A DNA stretch of 41,449 bases from Fibrobacter sp. (GCA_012513915.1 JAAZBG010000148.1:1-41449), one strand, 5' to 3'; shown: positions 14,467 through 24,099, counted from the stretch's first letter. The notes: generated by a model from the sequence alone, not told the origin. Made by a program: numbers and translations.

Positions 14467-16851
14467 TTAGTCGAGGTTTGCAAACTTTGCCATCAGTTTT
14501 AACCGCTGACCATTGTTGAACAGCACAGTGAGCCGCATATCATCACCAAAACCGCTGATACTGAGAATGCGTCCCCGGCCGTACGTTTTATGACGAATAT
14601 ACTGACCCATTCTGAATTGCACGCTCTCCTGTGAAAAGTCATCATAGTGTTTCGGCTCAGAAAAATCCCTATCCGGTTCCCGCTGAGTGTAGCGCTCTGA
14701 TGGCAAACCGGAATACGATGATCCGGTGTTTCCCTGACGCTGTAACGCTGAAGTACGCGGCGGAAATCCCTTCACCTGAGAAAATGATGACGTGGTTGAT
14801 GATTGACGACCGATGCTTGATCCGGGGCGCAGTTGCGCTGTAGCTCCCTGAGGTTTCTGCAAAGGATGTTTTGCTTGTACTGTTTGTGCAGAAGCAAATA
14901 TGCTGCTTGCATCAACAGGGGAGAACAGGTTTGGTGGTATGTCAAGAAGAAACCGCGACTGGATACTTGGCATGATCTCACCAAAGCGCCACCGGCAAAG
15001 TGCAAATGAACACTGAAGCATCTCCATTGCACGTGTTGACCCTACATAAAGAAGGCGTCGCTCCTCCTCGATCTGTGATGGATCATCGAGGTTCATTTTG
15101 GATGGCAGGATGCCATCTTCGACACCGACAAGATATACGTGTTTAAACTCAAGTCCCTTTGCACAATGAAGTGTCATCAGGTTGACAGCACTTTCCTTTT
15201 GCTCCCAGTTGTCGATATCGCTGACAAGCGTTACCTCTTCAAGAAATTCCGCAAGGCCCCGCTCCGGATTATCCTGATACCACATTGCCATCAGATTGAG
15301 CAGTTCATTGATGTTTTCAATTCGTCCCTGCGATTCCTCTGTGGCTTCTTCGGAGAGAACATCCATGTAACGGCTCAGCTTCAACAGCTCACCGAGAATA
15401 TGATGCGGCGGTTCTTTCTGCTGATGCATATCCATTACCAGCTCGTAAAGCTCTTTCAGCTCGGTATAACCCTTGACAGCACGGCTTCCCAATGATGGAA
15501 TATCGCAGACAAGAAGCGCCTGAAGTTCGGAGCAGCCCCGTCCCGATGCATCAAGCTGCAGAGCCTCACGGGATTTTTCACCAAGGCCGCGTGATGGTAC
15601 GTTGCATATCCTGTCAAACGAGATGTTGTCTCTGGGGTTTACAATAAGGCGCAGATATGCGATACAGTCTTTGATTTCAGCGCGATCATAAAACGACATA
15701 CCACCGACAAGCACATAGGGTATTTTACGTTTTCGTAACGCATCCTCGAATGCGCGCGACTGTGCATTGGTTCTGAAAAGAATCGCTATATCACTACCCT
15801 TTATTTTACTGGTTGCGATTGTCTGTGCGATACGGTCTGTAACGTTTTCGGCTTCCTGACGGTCATCACGGTATTTTACAATTGTCACCGGAGCTCCACC
15901 CTTTATATCGGTCCAGAGCTGTTTCTGAGCCCGTTCGCAGTTTGATGCAATTGCTACGTTGGCAAAATTGAGGATATTTCCGGTTGAGCGGTAATTCTGC
16001 TCAAGCTTGAACGTTTTAGTATCGGTAAATTGATTTTCAAATGATAAAATATTCTTAACCTGCGCACCGCGCCATCCATAAATACTCTGATCATCATCAC
16101 CAACTGCGAAAATTTTTCCATGTGTAACTGACAATAATTTAATTATCTGGAACTGTGCGTTATTGGTATCCTGGTATTCATCAACAAGGACATACTTAAA
16201 TCTGTTTCTGTAGTGCTCAAGCACATCAGGAAAACCCAGAAAGAGCAGCACCGTATTGAACAGAAGATCATCGAAGTCCATCGCCTGCTGTTCCTTAAGT
16301 GCCTTTTGATATGACTTGTAAACCCTTAGTACTTCCTGTTCGTAATAACTTTTTGCATACTTTTCAAATTCCTGTGGGGTGATACAGGCGTTTTTATGCC
16401 GTGATATCATGTGTAATACTGATTTCGGGGCCATTGTGCGGTCGTCAATGTCGAGTTTTTTCAGTATTTTTTTAATGAGAGAACTTTGATCATTGCTGTC
16501 GAATATTGTAAAGGACGAATCATAACCCAGCGATTTTCCGTCACGCCTGAGTATTCGTGCACACATTGAATGGAACGTACCGATCCAGAGACCATCAACA
16601 GGCATACCGATGAGGCTTTCGACCCGGGAGCGCATCTCTTTTGCTGCTTTGTTGGTAAATGTCGCTGCGAAAATCTGACCCGGATAGAGGCCGTTTTCGA
16701 TGAGATAGGCAATTTTTGCGGTCAGAACACGGGTTTTTCCCGTACCTGCACCTGCAAACACCAGTTGTGGACCTTTATCATAAATAATTGCATCTTTTTG
16801 AACTGTATTCAACACCATTCTGTCAAGGACAGAATTCTTTCTAAACGTCAT
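14467..16851 (-). CDS. UvrD/PcrA-type DNA helicase
   Basis: This superfamily 1A 3'-5' helicase of about 794 residues has Walker A GAGTGKT near the start, motif Ia (AATFTNKAAKEMRSR), Walker B/motif II (VDEYQDTN), motif III (GDDDQSIYGWRGA), motif IV (LEQNYRS), motif V (LMTLHCAKGLEF) and motif VI (EERRLLYVGSTRA). The C-terminal 60 residues (RHKTYGRGRILSISGFGDD) match the PcrA/UvrD tudor-like RNA-polymerase-binding module. A low-complexity Ser/Gln-rich linker precedes it. The ATG at 16851 overlaps the pilB-like stop by 11 bases and is the best start, though the ribosome binding site is weak. The role is probably repair and transcription-conflict resolution. Confidence 0.93.
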   Translation of the reverse strand: MTFRKNSVLDRMVLNTVQKDAIIYDKGPQLVFAGAGTGKTRVLTAKIAYLIENGLYPGQIFAATFTNKAAKEMRSRVESLIGMPVDGLWIGTFHSMCARILRRDGKSLGYDSSFTIFDSNDQSSLIKKILKKLDIDDRTMAPKSVLHMISRHKNACITPQEFEKYAKSYYEQEVLRVYKSYQKALKEQQAMDFDDLLFNTVLLFLGFPDVLEHYRNRFKYVLVDEYQDTNNAQFQIIKLLSVTHGKIFAVGDDDQSIYGWRGAQVKNILSFENQFTDTKTFKLEQNYRSTGNILNFANVAIASNCERAQKQLWTDIKGGAPVTIVKYRDDRQEAENVTDRIAQTIATSKIKGSDIAILFRTNAQSRAFEDALRKRKIPYVLVGGMSFYDRAEIKDCIAYLRLIVNPRDNISFDRICNVPSRGLGEKSREALQLDASGRGCSELQALLVCDIPSLGSRAVKGYTELKELYELVMDMHQQKEPPHHILGELLKLSRYMDVLSEEATEESQGRIENINELLNLMAMWYQDNPERGLAEFLEEVTLVSDIDNWEQKESAVNLMTLHCAKGLEFKHVYLVGVEDGILPSKMNLDDPSQIEEERRLLYVGSTRAMEMLQCSFALCRWRFGEIMPSIQSRFLLDIPPNLFSPVDASSIFASAQTVQAKHPLQKPQGATAQLRPGSSIGRQSSTTSSFSQVKGFPPRTSALQRQGNTGSSYSGLPSERYTQREPDRDFSEPKHYDDFSQESVQFRMGQYIRHKTYGRGRILSISGFGDDMRLTVLFNNGQRLKLMAKFANLD

Positions 16852-18733
16852 TCTGTGTAGCCCCAAGTACCTGTTCTATTGTGGTAAGGCCATCAAGTGC
16901 TTTCCGCAGCCCATCCCGACGAAGACTGTCGAAATTACCGCGTTTAAGAAGATAGGCCTTGATCTGTTCTGATGGCTGACGGGCAATGACCATTTTTGTG
17001 ACTTCCGGATCGGGAAGCAGCAATTCATACAGTCCAAGTCGCCCTTTATAGCCGGTCTTATTACAGAATTTACATCCTGCGCCCCGAAAAAGCTGTACTC
17101 CCGGACGAAGACCGATTTTTGCAAGGAATTCAGGATCGGGAGTATAGGGCTCCTTACACCTATGGCAGATTTTGCGGACCAGACGCTGAGCAAGAATTCC
17201 TATTACCGTGGAAGTAATGAGGAACGGCTCAACACCCATGTCCAGAAGACGTGTATAAGCACTGGGTGAATCGTTAGTGTGCAGTGTTGAAAAAACAAGG
17301 TGACCGGTAAGTGCTGCCTGAATTGCCATTTGACATGTTTCAGAATCGCGCATTTCACCGATCATGATTACATCGGGGTCCTGACGCAAAATAGAGCGCA
17401 TTCCATCGGCAAATGAGAATCCGGCCTTAGGGTTGATCTGACCCTGTGAGATACCATCAACCTGTAATTCCACAGGGTCTTCCATTGTGACGATATTCAT
17501 TGCTATGTCGTAAATTCGCTGCAAAGATGAGTATAACGTCGAACTTTTACCGCTTCCTGTAGGACCTGTCACCAGAATAATACCATCAGGTTTATTGATG
17601 ATTTCATCGAATTGTTCGACAATTTTCGGTAAAAAACCAAGCTGTTCAAGTGAAAGCTGTTTGGATTCCGGATCAAGAATACGCATAACGATTTTTTCGT
17701 TAACACCTCTGTGACGGGTCATAACGGGGAAGCAGCTGACACGAAGGTCGATCTCACGTTTATCGATGCGTATTTGAAAACGGCCATCCTGTGGTCTTCG
17801 CTTCTCGGCGATATCCATTCCGGACATGATTTTGATACGTGATGTAATTTGTGCGCGCAACTGAAGCGGGATCGGGTTTTTCTCTTTCAGCTCGCCATCA
17901 ACCCTGAACCGCAGACGGACATATTTCTCCATCGGTTCCATATGGATGTCGGATGCACCTTCCTGTATTGCCTGCTGGATAATCAGGTTTGCAAGCTTGA
18001 CAACCTGGGCCCCTTCCTCGTCGGTGATTTTCTCTGCAGTTTCCTCTTCCTGCTCGACAACATCAATTCCCTCTGTTTGGGAATTGCTCAGAATTTTAGT
18101 CATGTCGTCAAGACCTGACGAGTAGTTTTTGTCAATGGCGGTGAGAATACTTTTTTCTGTTGCAATAACCGCTTCAATCTCTTTGCCTGTTTTGAACTTC
18201 AGATGGTCGATTGTACGCAGATTTGATGGATCAGCCATTGCGAAAGTAACCATGCCATCCTGTTCGTAAAGCGGAATGGCCTTATATTTTCGGGCCATTT
18301 CTTCAGGAATTATACGCAGAAGTTCCCTTGAGAACGCAAAGTTTTCGAGGACAACATGTGTTACATCAAGCTGCGCACTTAATACGTCAAGCAGCTTTGC
18401 CTCCGAGAGAAAGCCAAGTTTTGTGAGACATTTACCAAGTTGTAAACCACACTTTTTTTGTTCGTCAAGACCGGCTTTGAGCTGTTCCTCGCTGATCAGC
18501 CCCTGCTCAATAAGAATGTCACCAATACGTTTTTTCTGATCAAGCTGAATCTGCTGGCCAAGTACTGACGTAAGGTCATCATCTTTGATAAATCCGTTTT
18601 TGACAAGAATCGTACCAAGGCTGATGCCGGTTAGTTTATGTTCCCTGAGAGCAAACAGAAGCTGCTCTTCAGTGATAAGACCCTGCGCGATAAGAATCTC
18701 TCCAAGTTTTTTTCTTCTTTTTGCAAGCATCAT
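16841..18733 (-). CDS. PilB/GspE family pilus or secretion ATPase with doubled MshEN motifs
   Basis: This 630-residue hexameric-type ATPase powers type IV pilus extension or type II secretion. Walker A is GPTGSGKS (390-397). The Asp box is VTMEDPVE, Walker B is PDVIMIGEMRD and the His box is STLHTND. The zinc-binding tetracysteine is Cys523, Cys526, Cys554 and Cys557. The N-terminus is unusual. Four copies of the half-motif xLGxxLxxxGxxxxxxLxxxLxxQ occur at about residues 9, 38, 69 and 98, where a standard MshEN domain has two. MshEN domains of MshE and PilB bind cyclic di-GMP. AAGG lies five bases before the chosen ATG. With pilM and pilN nearby I favour a pilus ATPase over secretion. Confidence 0.88.
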   Translation of the reverse strand: MMLAKRRKKLGEILIAQGLITEEQLLFALREHKLTGISLGTILVKNGFIKDDDLTSVLGQQIQLDQKKRIGDILIEQGLISEEQLKAGLDEQKKCGLQLGKCLTKLGFLSEAKLLDVLSAQLDVTHVVLENFAFSRELLRIIPEEMARKYKAIPLYEQDGMVTFAMADPSNLRTIDHLKFKTGKEIEAVIATEKSILTAIDKNYSSGLDDMTKILSNSQTEGIDVVEQEEETAEKITDEEGAQVVKLANLIIQQAIQEGASDIHMEPMEKYVRLRFRVDGELKEKNPIPLQLRAQITSRIKIMSGMDIAEKRRPQDGRFQIRIDKREIDLRVSCFPVMTRHRGVNEKIVMRILDPESKQLSLEQLGFLPKIVEQFDEIINKPDGIILVTGPTGSGKSSTLYSSLQRIYDIAMNIVTMEDPVELQVDGISQGQINPKAGFSFADGMRSILRQDPDVIMIGEMRDSETCQMAIQAALTGHLVFSTLHTNDSPSAYTRLLDMGVEPFLITSTVIGILAQRLVRKICHRCKEPYTPDPEFLAKIGLRPGVQLFRGAGCKFCNKTGYKGRLGLYELLLPDPEVTKMVIARQPSEQIKAYLLKRGNFDSLRRDGLRKALDGLTTIEQVLGATQNDV

Positions 18734-18768
18734 TCAAACCTTGTCTGAAAAACTTTTACACCGGAATA

Positions 18769-19767
18769 CTATAAATGATTCCAACCCTTTGTATGAACCT
18801 CTGTCAATGAGTAACCATCATGATACCAGAGGCCCTTTCGTTCCTTTGTGAATGTTCCGATACATTTGCACCTACGGGCTGTGTCACCGGGTACTGAACC
18901 AGGATTAAAACTGTCTGACGAAGCAAACAGGAGTTCATACTCCTCACCTCCCTGTATCACCCATTCAAACGGATTTGAATCCAGTATTTCTCCTAATTCT
19001 ATCATTAATGGAGAGATATGTGAAGAGTCGAATTTAAGAATTACACCAAGCCCGTTTTCGTACCCGATTGTGCGTGCATCTTTGGCAATCCCATCCGAGA
19101 GATCCATCATGGCGTGAATCGCCACATTTTCACGCAATGCAATGCCAAGGCCAATCTGCGGTTCTGGCCGTACATGCGAATCAACAAACGATTTGAATTT
19201 ATCCGGCGTATGTTTTCGCCCCCATTTTTGCAGACAGTGCAACCCCGCAAGACTCTTTCCTGTTTCTCCGCTAACCCACAAACAATCACCTGCCTGGGCA
19301 CCTGATCGCCTGAGAGTTCTGCTGTGTGATGGCACATGACCAAGCAGGGTGATACCGATAATCCAGGAGTTGCCACAAGAAAGATCTCCTCCGATGACCG
19401 GAAAATCCCATCGAGCGCAGGCATCGTTAAATCCCTGATATAATTGGATAATGTGCTCCAGTAACGCCGGATCATTTTTAGGAAATACAAGCTGGATAAG
19501 TGCACTTTCCGGTGATGCACCCATGGAGGCACAATCGCTCAGATTTGTGACCATTGCCTTATAACCTATCTCCCTGAATGTCATCCATTCGGTTTTAAAA
19601 TGAACATCCTGCACACACAAATCAGTGGTTAAGATAATCTGGTCGCTGTTGTTGCCTCTGCGCACCGCAGCGTCATCACCAATCTCAATTTCATATCGCG
19701 GTGAATGGATCTGAAGTAATGATTTTAATTCAGAGATCAATTCATGTTCTGTTGAAGGATGATTCAT
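18769..19767 (-). CDS. thiL: Thiamine-monophosphate kinase
   Basis: ThiL phosphorylates thiamine monophosphate to the active cofactor thiamine diphosphate with ATP. The 332-residue protein has the AIRS-family layout: IGDDAAV (Mg/ATP), TTDLCVQDVHF, NLSDCASMGA, VIGGDLSCG, MDLSDGIAKD and the C-terminal GGEEYELLFA. Length is typical. AAGGA lies seven bases before the ATG. It reads into the pilB-like gene 35 bases downstream, so a shared transcript is possible. No thiamine riboswitch was recognised upstream. Confidence 0.93.
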   Translation of the reverse strand: MNHPSTEHELISELKSLLQIHSPRYEIEIGDDAAVRRGNNSDQIILTTDLCVQDVHFKTEWMTFREIGYKAMVTNLSDCASMGASPESALIQLVFPKNDPALLEHIIQLYQGFNDACARWDFPVIGGDLSCGNSWIIGITLLGHVPSHSRTLRRSGAQAGDCLWVSGETGKSLAGLHCLQKWGRKHTPDKFKSFVDSHVRPEPQIGLGIALRENVAIHAMMDLSDGIAKDARTIGYENGLGVILKFDSSHISPLMIELGEILDSNPFEWVIQGGEEYELLFASSDSFNPGSVPGDTARRCKCIGTFTKERKGLWYHDGYSLTEVHTKGWNHL

Positions 19768-19777
19768 TATAATTTCC

Positions 19778-20128
19778 TTGTCCTGTCAGGAGTGTGCTTC
19801 GGATGTCTTTTACGATGTTTGGTTTGTTCATAAAAATAGTTATTTGAATGGATTACAAGTCGTAATTTTTCAGAAAAACTCTTCGAAAACGATAGCCGGA
19901 ATTTTTTTACCGGCTTATTATAAAATTAAAAATCCGGATACCAGAAAAAATCCCAAAACATGGCTTACTCAACTATTCAATAAAGAGATTGGCGGAAGAT
20001 GCAAATACAACGATGTCTCCGACGTTGAACAGATTGTAAAGGGATTTGAAGATTTTAAAAGGCTAAAGAATTCGGATTCATTTATCAGGTTTGCACAAAA
20101 GACTACAGGGAAAACAGACTTAAGTTGA
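19778..20128 (+). pseudogene. Unrecognised short ORF, possibly a truncated gene remnant
   Basis: I do not recognise this 116-residue frame. It opens with a TTG without ribosome binding site, and only ten bases separate it from the oppositely oriented thiL start. The thiL Shine-Dalgarno and probably its promoter fall within its first codons. An internal TTG at 19844 has no better signal. The C-terminal two thirds (GIFLPAYYKIK, NPKTWLTQLFNKEIGG, VEQIVKGFEDFKRL) look protein-like and hydrophilic, so the 3' end of a decayed gene is the simplest reading. A hairpin at 20170-20199 lies downstream. Function unknown. Confidence 0.4.
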
Positions 20129-20169
20129 AATGTGTGATTCAGAATTATTTCAGTACGGGTTGGAGCTAT

Positions 20170-20204
20170 AAACCCGCTGATTTACAAATCAACGGGTTTT
20201 AAAA
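20170..20204. terminator. Hairpin terminator between the 19778 remnant and the esterase gene
   Basis: AAACCCGCTGATTT (20170-20183) pairs with AAATCAACGGGTTT (20186-20199) with one C-A mismatch. TTTT then an A-run follow. It lies between the stop at 20128 and the minus-strand esterase stop at 20218, so it may end transcription from both sides. Confidence 0.6.
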
Positions 20205-20217
20205 AAAATAATACAGC

Positions 20218-21783
20218 CTATTTGGATGGAAAAACCACTTCACTTGTCGCAGTAAAACCATCTGCCTTTATTGAATAAATATAAGGACCGTTTGTAAGAT
20301 TTCTATCTCTTAGCTCCAATGTGTGTTCACCGGCGGAGAAATTTCTTCCAGCAAGTTCTGCGATCTCTTTTCCAAGCAGAGAATATGCTTTTAGAGAAAC
20401 GAATGCGGCATGAGGTAATTTAAATTCCACAACGCCATTGCGTACCAACAGAAGCGTGTTGTGTGTCCGGGAAGAGACTGTGCTTTTAATAGTATGAACA
20501 GCTGGTGGAACGAACATTTTAAGGTCGATACATTTCCCCATTGCTTCCTGACCACTTGGACCGGGATGCAGCCCATCATTCCAGCTGCCAACATACTCAG
20601 CTTTCATTTTAGCAGCATCGGACGGATCCTGCACCGCTTTAGAAAAGTCAATAAATCCATCGAAAGACTTACTGGTACGTATGGAATCATTAATCGTTTT
20701 TCTGACCGCTTCACGTGCATCAGAATAGTTAGTGTTTCCTTTAAATGGCGTGATGGTTCCTCCATAAACCTTGATGTTCGGATCTTTTGCGTGTGCCTCA
20801 CTGGCCATCTGTTTAATACCTTTGAGAATATCAGCAGCAGATTTTCCACCGGTTATATCATTAATTCCATAGAAAACAATAACCCATCGTAATCCAGCCT
20901 GTTCGAGGATGTCATGTTTAAACCGTACCGTACCGATACCTGCGCCATTGGATTCTGAAAGTACACAAGTACCCCCAATGCCCTGATTAAGAACACCAAC
21001 CTGCGCGGTTGCCGGATTTGCAAGAAGCGCTTCTGAAAAAACATCGGTCCACCGATTCTGCAATCCTCCTGTCAATGTTGCACCATCCGTAATCGAATTG
21101 CCGATAACCGCAACTGAATACGTCGATGCAGGTGCAAGAACATCAACACCAGAGATGGTATACCAACGCTCCATGGCTGTAGGACTATTAAAATCAGCAG
21201 ATTTTACTTTATTACCTGCTGTCCAGTACGAATTAGTCCGTGAGCCATAATGGAAGGTCATATCATTCGATGATGCACAAGTTCCATAGTATATGGTGAT
21301 TGCTAGACGCATGCTTGGAGTTAAATTGAATGCAACAGGATCTGAGTACACCTCCGATTTTGCATTGATCGTTACTGTAGAATCCCCTTTAAATTTTAAT
21401 TGTGTAATGGTTGATGCATCAACCGGACATTTGGTTCCATCAGGCGAACGTGCAATGGTTACCGATTTAATGGATACTGCACTTGGACAGGTAAGATTTG
21501 AGAATTTTACCCGTAATGTATCTCCACCGATAGAAACACGGACAATCTGACGTAATGTATTGCCGGTTAATGTATTTGTTGGTTGATTTTTCGACTCATT
21601 TACCTTGTATGGTGCACAAGACCAGGTGCCTACCCAATGTTTTGATGCTGTAGTGGATTGTGCTGACAGCGAAACCGTTCCGGCACTGATAAGTAACGTT
21701 ATTGCAGTAGACAATAAAACGTTCATACGGGATTTAGGGGGATTTTTTTGGGGTACTGAGGTTCTCAGTCGATTTGTTTGCAT
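20218..21783 (-). CDS. Secreted SGNH/GDSL-type esterase with C-terminal Ig-like module
   Basis: This 521-residue protein has a long basic n-region, a hydrophobic core (about 20-37) and an SxSAQ cleavage site near 42, so it is exported. Residues 45-215 form a beta-rich accessory region. The SGNH hydrolase domain (about 220-420) shows Ser230 in GNSITDG, Gly in GIGGT, Asn308 in GINDI and the Asp403/His406 pair in DGLHPGPSG. Such enzymes deacetylate or hydrolyse plant or microbial polysaccharide esters and lipids; the substrate is not readable. The C-terminal 80 residues (SLKAYSLLGKEIAEL, SAGEHTLELR, GPYIYSI) match the FlgD-like/secretion-associated Ig module of FCB-group surface enzymes. No ribosome binding site precedes the ATG; an internal Met20 would give a poorer signal peptide. 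Confidence 0.85.
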   Translation of the reverse strand: MQTNRLRTSVPQKNPPKSRMNVLLSTAITLLISAGTVSLSAQSTTASKHWVGTWSCAPYKVNESKNQPTNTLTGNTLRQIVRVSIGGDTLRVKFSNLTCPSAVSIKSVTIARSPDGTKCPVDASTITQLKFKGDSTVTINAKSEVYSDPVAFNLTPSMRLAITIYYGTCASSNDMTFHYGSRTNSYWTAGNKVKSADFNSPTAMERWYTISGVDVLAPASTYSVAVIGNSITDGATLTGGLQNRWTDVFSEALLANPATAQVGVLNQGIGGTCVLSESNGAGIGTVRFKHDILEQAGLRWVIVFYGINDITGGKSAADILKGIKQMASEAHAKDPNIKVYGGTITPFKGNTNYSDAREAVRKTINDSIRTSKSFDGFIDFSKAVQDPSDAAKMKAEYVGSWNDGLHPGPSGQEAMGKCIDLKMFVPPAVHTIKSTVSSRTHNTLLLVRNGVVEFKLPHAAFVSLKAYSLLGKEIAELAGRNFSAGEHTLELRDRNLTNGPYIYSIKADGFTATSEVVFPSK

Positions 21784-22379
21784 TTGATTGGCCCATCCGT
21801 TGAGGTTAAATAAAATTAATTACTAAGCTTACAACTCTGCGGCCCCCTTTCGCAGATAGCGCTATTTTCCAATAACGCATTGCTTATAATATACGTGTAA
21901 ATATAAATAAAAAAGTTATATCCTGATATAGAAATTAAGGTGTTTACTAAATGACTATACATGAATGGGTATAATCTTTTACATAAGCCTGGTTGATAGA
22001 AATTTTGTGTTTTCTGGTGTAAACGGATTGTCGCTGCTGTTTGATTTTTTGAAGTAATGTATTGTAAAAAGGTATAGTCCGATACACAGGATCACTTTTG
22101 TCAATATCGTAACATTCATGGTGATAATCCTGGGATGATCTAAAATTCATTACAATTGAGACGAATGAAAATGTTATGGCACAAATTATATTAATCCGGT
22201 TTTTTACACCACCACATTTTTGACTAATATCATGGTGGTGTTGGGATATAGTGCCGGAATGAAGTATGCGATCACTATATTAATGAGAACCACCTGATAT
22301 TCCAACAGATCAGAGCCACCTGGTGGCACCTGAACGGGTAACAATATCAGACTAACCTTTTTACAGGAGTAATGAATAG
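21784..22379. other. Divergent intergenic region with CCACC/GGTGG inverted repeats
   Basis: No gene is supported; short frames here have no ribosome binding site or family resemblance. The region should contain the promoters of the divergent esterase and PfkB-kinase genes. A nine-base stem ACACCACCA/TGGTGGTGT (22206-22214 with 22233-22241) and a palindrome GCCACCTGGTGGC (22315-22327) share the CCACC/GGTGG half-site. A third half-site (ACCACC) lies at about 22289. A regulator binding site is possible. Confidence 0.45.
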
Positions 22380-23375
22380 ATGTCTTTTCCAATTACAATG
22401 AAAGCGCCGAGAACAACAATCGCTGCTGTGGGTAGTGCGCTTGTTGACATGTGTTTGCTCGAGGATGATGCATTCCTGGCATCAACAGGGGCTGCAAAAG
22501 GTGGTATGAGTCTTACCGATGCTGCGGTTATAAAAAGCTATCTTGATACATCATCAAAAAAGGCTGCAATTGTTCCGGGTGGATCTGCATGTAATACTAT
22601 TCTTGGAATTGGAAAACTTGGTGCTGATGCTCAGTTTGTTGGTAAGTGCGGCAATGATGCACTTGGGGAACTTTTTGAAACTGGTCTGAAAACGCATAAT
22701 GTAAAGCCAATTCTTTTCAGATCCGATACACCGACTGGACATGTTTTGTCGGTAATCACCCCTGATGCTCAGCGGACAATGTTTAGCTATCTGGGTGCAT
22801 CAGCGGAAACGAATCCTGATGAAATCACCAGCAAGCTGTTTGAAAATACAGCACTTGTGCATCTTGAGGGATATCTGCTTTTTAATGAAAAACTCATGAT
22901 GTCGGTGCTGAAAGCGGTCAAGGGGGCAGGGGCTCTTGTTTCACTGGATCTTGCAAGTTTTACGGTTGTCGAGGCGGCAAAAAAACTGATTGAGGATATT
23001 TGTAAAGAATATGTTGATATCGTGATTGCCAATGAGGATGAGGCACGGGTATTTACCGGTATTTCTGATGAAGACAAGGCACTTGAGGCACTTGCGAAAA
23101 AGGCACCGCTTGCAGTACTTAAAGTCGGAAAACGGGGCAGTTATGTGGCTCATGACGGAAAGAAATATGTGGTAAAACCAGTTGGTACAGAAAAACCTGT
23201 TGATACAACAGGGGCTGGAGATTTGTGGGCTGCGGGTTTTCTGTATGGATTGACGCATGGCATGTCTGTTGAGAAAAGTGGAATGCTTGGTTCAGCATGT
23301 GGCTATGAGGTATGTCAGGTAGTGGGTGCAAGTATTCCTGAGGCAGGATGGGAGAGAATAAAGAAGTTTCTGTAA
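22380..23375 (+). CDS. PfkB-family sugar/nucleoside kinase, adenosine kinase-like
   Basis: The 331-residue protein is a ribokinase (PfkB) family kinase. The N-terminal signature region is VPGGSACNTILGIGKLGADAQFVGKCGND. The C-terminal signature DTTGAGDLWAAGFLYGL holds the catalytic Asp (GAGD). The order of the substrate-side motifs, including the SALVDM beginning, resembles the bacterial adenosine kinase-like branch, but ribokinase family members cannot be separated by eye. The ATG is preceded by AGGAG ten bases upstream. It precedes the RRM protein gene by 125 bases, but they are probably separate units. Confidence 0.85.
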   Translation: MSFPITMKAPRTTIAAVGSALVDMCLLEDDAFLASTGAAKGGMSLTDAAVIKSYLDTSSKKAAIVPGGSACNTILGIGKLGADAQFVGKCGNDALGELFETGLKTHNVKPILFRSDTPTGHVLSVITPDAQRTMFSYLGASAETNPDEITSKLFENTALVHLEGYLLFNEKLMMSVLKAVKGAGALVSLDLASFTVVEAAKKLIEDICKEYVDIVIANEDEARVFTGISDEDKALEALAKKAPLAVLKVGKRGSYVAHDGKKYVVKPVGTEKPVDTTGAGDLWAAGFLYGLTHGMSVEKSGMLGSACGYEVCQVVGASIPEAGWERIKKFL

Positions 23376-23500
23376 GATTTCTCTTGCATTTGTGATGGAA
23401 AAAGAGTATTTACATTAATGTTAGGTTCTAATTGTAAGGCTTTTTTATATTCCTCACAATTTGCACTGCATCTGCAACGTTTTTTTCATGGAGGTTCTTT

Positions 23501-23827
23501 GTGGCCAGTAAGTTGTATGTCGGAAATCTCCCGTTTGATTGCACCGAAGATCAGATCAGGGAATTCTTCTCACAGGCTGGTGAAGTCAGCTCGGTAAAGA
23601 TTATCACCGATAGAGAGACCGGAAAATCCCGCGGTTTCTGCTTTGTTGAGATGGAAGATGCGTCCAACGCAATCAACGATCTTAATGGTAAAGATTTCGG
23701 TGGAAGGAAGATTACCGTAAGTGAAGCACGTGAACGCGAACAACGTTCTGGCGGTGGCGGTGGTGGTTACAGAGGCGGCAGTGGTGGTGGTTTCAAGCGC
23801 AGATCAGGTCCTCCACAACAGTACTAA
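23501..23827 (+). CDS. RRM-domain RNA-binding protein, glycine-rich tail
   Basis: The 108-residue protein has one RNA recognition motif: RNP2 is LYVGNL and RNP1 is KSRGFCFVEM. A Gly-rich, Arg-containing tail (GGGGGGYRGGSGGGFKRR) follows. These small proteins bind single-stranded RNA and are often cold-induced or act as RNA chaperones in cyanobacteria and other bacteria. The GTG start is chosen because GGAGG lies six bases upstream and the family begins right after it. A strong terminator follows 24 bases after the stop, so this is a monocistronic unit. Confidence 0.95.
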   Translation: MASKLYVGNLPFDCTEDQIREFFSQAGEVSSVKIITDRETGKSRGFCFVEMEDASNAINDLNGKDFGGRKITVSEAREREQRSGGGGGGYRGGSGGGFKRRSGPPQQY

Positions 23828-23851
23828 GATCAGGTTTTAGTTTTAAATACA

Positions 23852-23886
23852 ACAAAAGGCGCATAATTATGCGCCTTTTGTGTTTT
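23852..23886 (+). terminator. Perfect 30-base palindromic intrinsic terminator
   Basis: ACAAAAGGCGCATAA (23852-23866) is exactly complementary in reverse to TTATGCGCCTTTTGT (23867-23881), and GTTTT follows. The GC-rich core (GGCGC/GCGCC) and T-rich end make it a good Rho-independent terminator for the RRM gene. Confidence 0.85.
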
Positions 23887-24099
23887 CAGGGACAGTAGTT
23901 GACTAACCGGGATTGGTGATGCAGCTGTTTTGAGCCAGGGTGGAGCGTTCTATCGGCACAGTTGCAACATGTCAAGTTTAAGTTGATAACATTGGCATAC
24001 GCGATGTGTCCGGTTTTACGAACACAGTGATATATGCATACGTTGACAGACTATTGTCATGGAAGCAATAACAACGGTAAAATTTACAAATAGAATAGT

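Noticed and set aside
21947-22150. A 67-codon minus-strand frame upstream of the esterase
   Set aside because: There is no ribosome binding site before its ATG and no family resemblance in an AT-rich regulatory region.
24043-24071. TTGACA before the ABC exporter as a promoter
   Set aside because: No matching -10 element at 16-18 bases; the TTGACA forms part of a short inverted repeat with TGTCA and is too weak to call.
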